A stretch of DNA of 24,913 nucleotides from contig NZ_CABUIW010000031.1 of assembly GCF_902491705.1 (NCBI RefSeq), forward strand, positions 1 through 24,913, given 5' to 3'. Below, in pieces: positions 21,530 to 24,913 of the stretch. Both the position numbers and the translations under genes were made by a program. The notes beneath the pieces were generated by a model, which saw only the letters and a list, made by a program, of their open reading frames with translations, searched no databases and was not told the DNA's origin. Every line of letters starts with the position of its first letter. Positions within the stretch are counted from its first letter, which is position 1. The DNA is from an uncultured Lactobacillus sp. (GTDB lineage Bacteria; Bacillota; Bacilli; Lactobacillales; Lactobacillaceae).

Positions 21530-22105
21530 TTATCCCAAATCTTTTGCAGGCCATACATATTCATCAAAATGAGCCTTGCCATTATCAACTGTCAATTTAA
21601 CAATTGAAGCATTGGCAAAACCAGGAAAGTTAGGGCTATCAGTTGCTGCTCTAACATATTTAGCCAAAATATCGCCGTGACCTACGATTAATGCAGTTTC
21701 ACCATCATCAACGCCCTTTAAAATTTGCACAACGGCGCGGCGCATCCGGGCTACAACATCTTCATCTTTTTCCATAGTTGGATCGATATTCTTATTGCCA
21801 TAATTCCATGGAAGTAAGAATTCATCACGACCTTCGAAGATACCGTAGCACTTTTCACGCAAGTCTTTCAAACGTGTATAAGGCATCTTGTGGTCTGTAA
21901 TAATTTCCAAGGTATCACAAGCTCTCTCTTGCGTAGAAGAAAAAGCCTTATCGAAATGAATGTGATGTTCTTGGAAATAGTTGCGTGCCATTGCTACTTG
22001 ACGAATCCCCTTTTCGTTAAGTGGTGAATCGCAGCGGCCTTGCACCTTATGATAGTAATTAAAATAAGTTTTTCCATGTCGAACTAGATATAACGTTTTT
22101 GACAC
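21530..22105 (-). CDS. Histidine phosphatase family protein, copy B
   Basis: A 191-residue paralogue of the gene at 20933-21523. Catalytic features are His-10 in LVRHGKT, SSTQERACDTLEII, and the distal His in IVGHGDILAKY. The GTG at 22105 is chosen as start because GGGGGAAG is five bases upstream and it gives the same N terminus (MSKTLYLVRHG) as the paralogue. A TTG at 22120 would put the ribosome site inside the gene. The middle loop (LLPWNYGNKNIDP) differs from copy A (LLWPFRRIIGGSS), suggesting different substrates. It is the first gene of a two-gene unit. Confidence 0.87.
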   Translation of the reverse strand: MSKTLYLVRHGKTYFNYYHKVQGRCDSPLNEKGIRQVAMARNYFQEHHIHFDKAFSSTQERACDTLEIITDHKMPYTRLKDLREKCYGIFEGRDEFLLPWNYGNKNIDPTMEKDEDVVARMRRAVVQILKGVDDGETALIVGHGDILAKYVRAATDSPNFPGFANASIVKLTVDNGKAHFDEYVWPAKDLG

Positions 22106-22148
22106 AAAGTCTTCCCCCAATATTTCTACATTTTCTCTATCTTATCAA

Positions 22149-22173
22149 AAAAGCGCGCTTAATGCGTGCTTTT
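22149..22173 (-). terminator. Terminator of the CAP-domain surface protein gene
   Basis: AAAAGCGCGC (22149-22158) pairs with GCGTGCTTTT (22164-22173). On the minus strand the stem has one A-C mismatch and is followed by a T run. On the plus strand the pairing is complete with a G-T. Confidence 0.7.
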
Positions 22174-22181
22174 AGTGTCTT

Positions 22182-23249
22182 TTAAGGTTTAAAAGTGCCA
22201 TTATACTGTGAAGAATCAACTATAAATGATGGAACGCTGATGAAGTGCATGGAATAAATGTTGTTGGTTTTAGAAATACTGAAACCGTAGTAATTGTAGT
22301 CACCATCATGGCTAGAGCCTTGAGTGTTGAATAAATCACCGGCGTGTTCCCATTCACGATATAAGTTTCGATCACTACGTTGATTTTCACCAGAACCGGC
22401 AAAACCAAAGATCATTTGCTTTAAGCCAAAGTAAATGTCGCGCTTCATTTCGCCCATCGATATCTTTTGCTTATTAATGGTAAAACCAGCCATGTCTTCA
22501 ACGTAGTTATCGTCTAGCTTAAGTCCATTCTTCTTGCAGGCTCTAACAATTCCGGCAACGTAGTGACCATTATCTTTAATGCTGCGGCCATTATCTTGAT
22601 ATTCTTTAGCAATGTCGTCAGCTAATTTTTGCGTACCTGTGCTGTAAACCCATGGACGCAAGCCAAGTTGTTCACGCGCACTATTGATTACGCGCAAGGA
22701 AAATTCTGCCAAAGTCTTCTTATCACTAGCAGAAAGATGAGCAGGATCAATCATCCTTTCATCGTCCTTGCTTTCACCACTGGCAACACGTGAAAAGCCG
22801 TTGATCTCCATTCCTTGCATTGAAGCCTTAATAAAAGCTTCGCTTGGATTACCCATATATGCTTTGAGGAGTGCTGCGCGAGTATAGCCACTTGGCAATA
22901 TAATTGAAGCTTGACTATAGACAATTGTAGACATTGCTTTTACTTGCTTGACATCTTTAGCCAAAATCCAGTAAGAATTTGCGCTGAGTTTATATGCGGA
23001 ATATTTTTTCTTGCCTATTTTTATATAGCTTTTAGCAGAGTAAGAATAGGTTCTGCCGGCATAGGCATAGTACCTAGACTTTTTGCCCTTTGAAGTATAA
23101 AGTCGGACTTTTTTATTGCCTTTTACCTGTACTTTTCCTTTTGTTGTTGCAGCTTGCACAGTTTGTGCATTAGTAGATTCTGTTACCGCAGTTGCAGAAG
23201 TTAGCAAGCAGACACCGGCAAGCAAAGTCATCATTACCTTTTTGGACAT
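22182..23249 (-). CDS. SEC10/PgrA-like secreted CAP-domain protein with N-terminal SLAP-like repeat
   Basis: A 355-residue exported protein. Residues 1-34 are a signal peptide (MSKKVMMTLLAGVCLLTSAT, cleavage near VQAA). Residues 36-105 form a basic, Tyr-rich SLAP-like wall-binding unit (KVRLYTSKGKKSRYYAYAGR, SYIKIGKKKYSAYKL). Residues 180-345 resemble the CAP-type domain of SEC10/PgrA surface-exclusion proteins: LAEFSLRVINSAREQLGLRP, LADDIAKEYQDNG, NGHYVAGIVRACKKNGL and the late EHAGDLFN and YYGFSIS segments. Surface exclusion in enterococci blocks conjugation, but lactobacilli carry many such proteins without plasmids and their role is unclear. GGAGG before the ATG supports the start. There is no LPXTG; anchoring would be through the SLAP-like part. 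Confidence 0.8.
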   Translation of the reverse strand: MSKKVMMTLLAGVCLLTSATAVTESTNAQTVQAATTKGKVQVKGNKKVRLYTSKGKKSRYYAYAGRTYSYSAKSYIKIGKKKYSAYKLSANSYWILAKDVKQVKAMSTIVYSQASIILPSGYTRAALLKAYMGNPSEAFIKASMQGMEINGFSRVASGESKDDERMIDPAHLSASDKKTLAEFSLRVINSAREQLGLRPWVYSTGTQKLADDIAKEYQDNGRSIKDNGHYVAGIVRACKKNGLKLDDNYVEDMAGFTINKQKISMGEMKRDIYFGLKQMIFGFAGSGENQRSDRNLYREWEHAGDLFNTQGSSHDGDYNYYGFSISKTNNIYSMHFISVPSFIVDSSQYNGTFKP

Positions 23250-23296
23250 AAGTGTATCCTCCGTTTGTTTTATATACTTACATAGTTATTGTATCA

Positions 23297-23336
23297 AAAA
23301 AAGGCACACAACTTAATGAAGTCGCATACCTTTTTT
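23297..23336 (-). terminator. Terminator of apf
   Basis: On the minus strand AAAAAAGG pairs with CCTTTTTT and the stem continues through TATGCGACTT with wobble pairs to about 18 bp, with a 4-base loop, followed by T. It lies 41 bp past the apf stop and is nearly symmetric. Confidence 0.8.
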
Positions 23337-23377
23337 ATCAATTATTCAATTGTTATTCAGTTTTTTTAAGGTCGATT

Positions 23378-24067
23378 TTAGTACCAACCGTTTGCTTGCC
23401 AGAATGACTTAGCAGCTGACCATGAGCCGTAACGACTCTTAACGTAGTTGTCAGCAACTCTTTCTTGGTTAGCAGCTGAGTAGTCACCATTTAAGTATGA
23501 TGATGAAAGTTGGTATTTACCTACGTATTGACCGTTTGTAGCACTGTATGAGCCACCTGATTCTTGACTTGCAATCCAAGCCTTGGCACTAGCTTCTGAA
23601 CCAGTTGCAGTTGAAGTGTATGAACTAGTATTAGTAGTTGATGCACTAGTTGCAGCTGAAGCAGTTTGAGTTTGAGCTGTTTGCGTTTGAGTGTTAGTAG
23701 TAGCAGTTTGGCTAGCAGTAGTAGTGTGAGCTTGTGCTGCTTGGTGGCCAATAGTTACGTACTTAGCGCGAACCCATTGGTTCTTACCTAAGTCGTACCA
23801 CTTGTGACCCTTTGAGTCGTAAGCAGTCTTAATTACTTTCCATGAAGTGTTGCTTGCTAAAGTTTGACCAGTTGCTACTGGGTTTTCATAGTTGTTGTAT
23901 ACGTTGATTGAGTTATTTGAAACGTAGTTTACAGTTACTACGCTTGCATCGTTTTGGACGATAGCAGCTTGTGCAGTGTTTGAGTTCACGTTGTTTGCTG
24001 CTACTAAACCTGTAACTGACAAAGCAGCTACTGCAATTGACTTAACTAAGATAGATTTGATTTTCAA
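23378..24067 (-). CDS. apf: Aggregation-promoting factor, secreted lysozyme-like surface protein
   Basis: A 229-residue exported protein. Residues 1-35 are a signal peptide (cleavage near AQAA). Residues 40-108 form an SH3/SLAP-like wall-binding module (SINVYNNYENPVATGQTL; KWYDLGKNQWVRAKYV). Residues 110-148 are a Thr/Gln/Ala-rich linker. The last 80 residues are the highly conserved Apf domain (AWIASQESGGSYSATNGQYV; GKYQLSSSYLNGDYS; YGSWSAAKSFWQANGWY), a lysozyme/transglycosylase-like fold with Glu-159 as the likely catalytic acid. Apf proteins of L. gasseri and L. acidophilus affect cell shape, aggregation and adhesion. The start is TTG, fixed by AAGGAGAG seven bases before it. A WalR-like box lies in the upstream region, consistent with cell-wall control. 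Confidence 0.92.
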   Translation of the reverse strand: MKIKSILVKSIAVAALSVTGLVAANNVNSNTAQAAIVQNDASVVTVNYVSNNSINVYNNYENPVATGQTLASNTSWKVIKTAYDSKGHKWYDLGKNQWVRAKYVTIGHQAAQAHTTTASQTATTNTQTQTAQTQTASAATSASTTNTSSYTSTATGSEASAKAWIASQESGGSYSATNGQYVGKYQLSSSYLNGDYSAANQERVADNYVKSRYGSWSAAKSFWQANGWY

Positions 24068-24384
24068 AAAAATTCTCTCCTTAAAGTTTAAAAAATAAAT
24101 ATAAGTAACGAATTTTCACTTATTCGTCTGTCTCATTCAATTGACAAGTCATATACTACAGTGCTTAAGTTTCAGAACTATAACAGGAATATCACTCGCT
24201 TATTAAGAAAGTATTACTGAATGTGTCAGTTTTGTAACATTTGTAACATTTGTGTAAATTATCTTTGATCATGCAAAATGTTGTTAGATCAACGTTTGTG
24301 GCGATTTTTTCAATTTATTTGTTATGTACAAAAACATGTTCGCATTTAACACGTTGAAACACTTCTGCAAAAATTATTACAGAC
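24068..24384. other. Intergenic region upstream of apf
   Basis: 317 bp with no gene. It holds three direct TGTAA-type repeats at 24233-24258 and an AT-rich stretch up to the apf ribosome site. The apf promoter is not certain: a TAATAC-like -10 (24211-24216 image) near the repeats would give a leader of about 140 nt. Nothing else structured was seen. Confidence 0.4.
24242..24258. promoter_or_regulatory. WalR (YycF)-like box upstream of apf
   Basis: TGTAAC-ATTTG-TGTAAA exactly fits the consensus TGTWAH-N5-TGTWAH of the essential cell-wall response regulator WalR. A further TGTAAC precedes at 24233-24238 with 3-bp spacing. WalR typically controls peptidoglycan hydrolase genes, which fits Apf. 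It lies about 175 bp from the apf start. Confidence 0.5.
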
Positions 24385-24395
24385 AAAAAAGAGCC

Positions 24396-24418
24396 CAATG
24401 TCTTGAAAATCAACATTG
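24396..24418 (-). terminator. Terminator of the HTH gene
   Basis: On the minus strand CAATG-TTGA pairs with TCAA-CATTG with a small bulge, then GGCTC and T6. It begins seven bases after the stop at 24425. Confidence 0.7.
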
Positions 24419-24424
24419 AACTTC

Positions 24425-24757
24425 TTATTTAATGGAGTTTTTTAGCAATTTATTATTTGTTTCAGTCGGGAAAGCCCCTGCCTCGTAAAGTGCAATCGTA
24501 TTTGGACTTAGACCCACTAATTCAGCTAAGTCGCGTTGAGATAACTTTGCCTTAGCTCGATATTGTTTTATATCTTGTGGTGACACCAATCCCATATCAT
24601 TTCGATATTGTTGACGGGCTATTTCGGCAGCTTGATCATCTAGTCTTTCATCTGGAATTAGTTCATTAGTATTACTATCAAAAAGCGCCAGTGCTGTCAC
24701 TGTATACTCATGCCCTTTGATAGTATATGTAGTTGTAAAATTCTTTTGATAAGTCAT
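24425..24757 (-). CDS. MqsA-like / SocA-linked HTH regulator, probably truncated
   Basis: A 110-residue protein. Residues 1-60 resemble the N-terminal part of MqsA/YgiT-type antitoxins (YTIKGHEYTVTALALFDSNT, DERLDDQAAEIARQQYR) but lack the zinc-binding CxxC pairs. Residues 60-100 are an XRE helix-turn-helix (SPQDIKQYRAKAKLSQRDLA, ELVGLSPNTIALYEAGAFP). In longer relatives I recall, the PTEANNKLLK-like motif is followed by more residues or by a SocA/Panacea (DUF4065) domain. Here it stops eight residues after TETNN, directly after a run of six As, so a frameshift truncation is possible. GGAGG before the ATG supports the start. No toxin gene is adjacent. The promoter carries a dyad over the -10, fitting autorepression. 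Confidence 0.65.
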   Translation of the reverse strand: MTYQKNFTTTYTIKGHEYTVTALALFDSNTNELIPDERLDDQAAEIARQQYRNDMGLVSPQDIKQYRAKAKLSQRDLAELVGLSPNTIALYEAGAFPTETNNKLLKNSIK

Positions 24758-24780
24758 AACAAACCTCCACCAAATAATTA

Positions 24781-24820
24781 TTGCTACATAATTATAGCAA
24801 GCACATTAAAAGCATATCAA
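24781..24820 (-). promoter_or_regulatory. Promoter and dyad of the HTH gene
   Basis: On the minus strand TTGATA (24815-24820) is 18 bp from TATAAT (24791-24796). A 20-bp near-perfect palindrome TTGCTACATAATTATAGCAA (24781-24800) covers the -10, a natural autoregulatory operator for an antitoxin-like HTH protein. Confidence 0.65.
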
Positions 24821-24847
24821 AGCAAAAAAGCCCAATGTCGTAAAAAA

Positions 24848-24913
24848 TGAAGTGAGACCCAAAAGTTAGACACTTTTGGGTCTTTTATTATGACTAAATT
24901 TAATAAAGAACAA
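24848..24913 (+). mobile_element. IS3-family insertion sequence, left end
   Basis: It begins TGAAGTGAGACC, matching 21 of 25 bases of the inverted complement of the right end at 120-144. Just inside, AGACCCAAAAG (24855-24865) and CTTTTGGGTCT (24873-24883) form a perfect 11-bp hairpin with a 7-base loop, just ahead of the OrfA start. The rest lies outside the window. Confidence 0.75.
24890..24913 (+). CDS. IS3-family OrfA, N-terminal fragment (partial)
   Basis: Only the first eight codons are in the window (MTKFNKEQ). The position, 42 bp inside the IS end, is right for OrfA, the HTH protein of IS3-type elements. No ribosome site of normal strength is seen before it. Confidence 0.6.

Noticed and set aside
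22182..23249. Conjugation-related surface exclusion function
   Set aside because: The name comes from the domain family; no conjugation or plasmid genes are present in the window.
23521..23751. 76-codon Leu/Gln-rich minus-strand frame inside apf
   Set aside because: It is an out-of-frame reading of the Thr/Gln repeat linker of Apf.

Overview
The window comes from a low-GC, host-associated Lactobacillus of the acidophilus/crispatus/helveticus group. The evidence is an S-layer protein with C-terminal SLAP repeats, an aggregation-promoting factor (Apf), a SEC10/PgrA-like CAP surface protein, strong aGGAGG ribosome sites and acidophilus-type regulators. Species cannot be fixed from the sequence alone. 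Functions below come from reading motifs and family resemblance; no database search was possible.

Layout. At 1-144 is the right end of an IS3-family element, and at 24848-24913 the left end of a second copy of the same kind in the same orientation, so the chromosomal segment lies between two directly repeated IS ends. On the minus strand, 183-3821 holds a GntR/HutC regulator, a cytoplasmic beta-helix protein and a solitary OppA-type lipoprotein. tRNA-Tyr and tRNA-Gln follow at 3991-4178. Enolase (4423-5709, plus) has a long, structured 5' leader. The 800-bp gap after eno is not empty: it carries a tandemly duplicated Fst/par-like type I toxin-antitoxin module, with copy 1 intact and copy 2 frameshifted. 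Next come a CPBP-family membrane protease and the S-layer protein (6637-9398, minus), then a PfoR-like EIIC membrane protein behind a leader with a terminator (9674-10714, minus).

From 11041 to 13844 (plus) are two tandem sirtuin-fold proteins, in both of which the catalytic His is replaced, followed by a TetR-like regulator. At 13959-16952 a ChbG/YdjC deacetylase and a cellobiose-type EIIC are divergent from an RpiR regulator, with a cre site and a dyad between them; this looks like a catabolite-controlled beta-oligosaccharide or amino-sugar locus. From 17110 to 22105 (minus) are a secreted coiled-coil protein, an aminotransferase with a 30-bp palindrome over its promoter, a second tRNA-Gln, a glycerophosphodiester phosphodiesterase, a double ABM-domain protein and two tandem histidine phosphatases. 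From 22182 to 24757 (minus) are the CAP surface protein, Apf behind a WalR-like box, and an HTH antitoxin-like protein that ends early.

Most genes are housekeeping or cell-surface functions. The least described parts are non-coding or very small: the type I toxin-antitoxin pair, the eno leader, the attenuator-like leader of the PfoR-type gene, and the His-less sirtuin pair.
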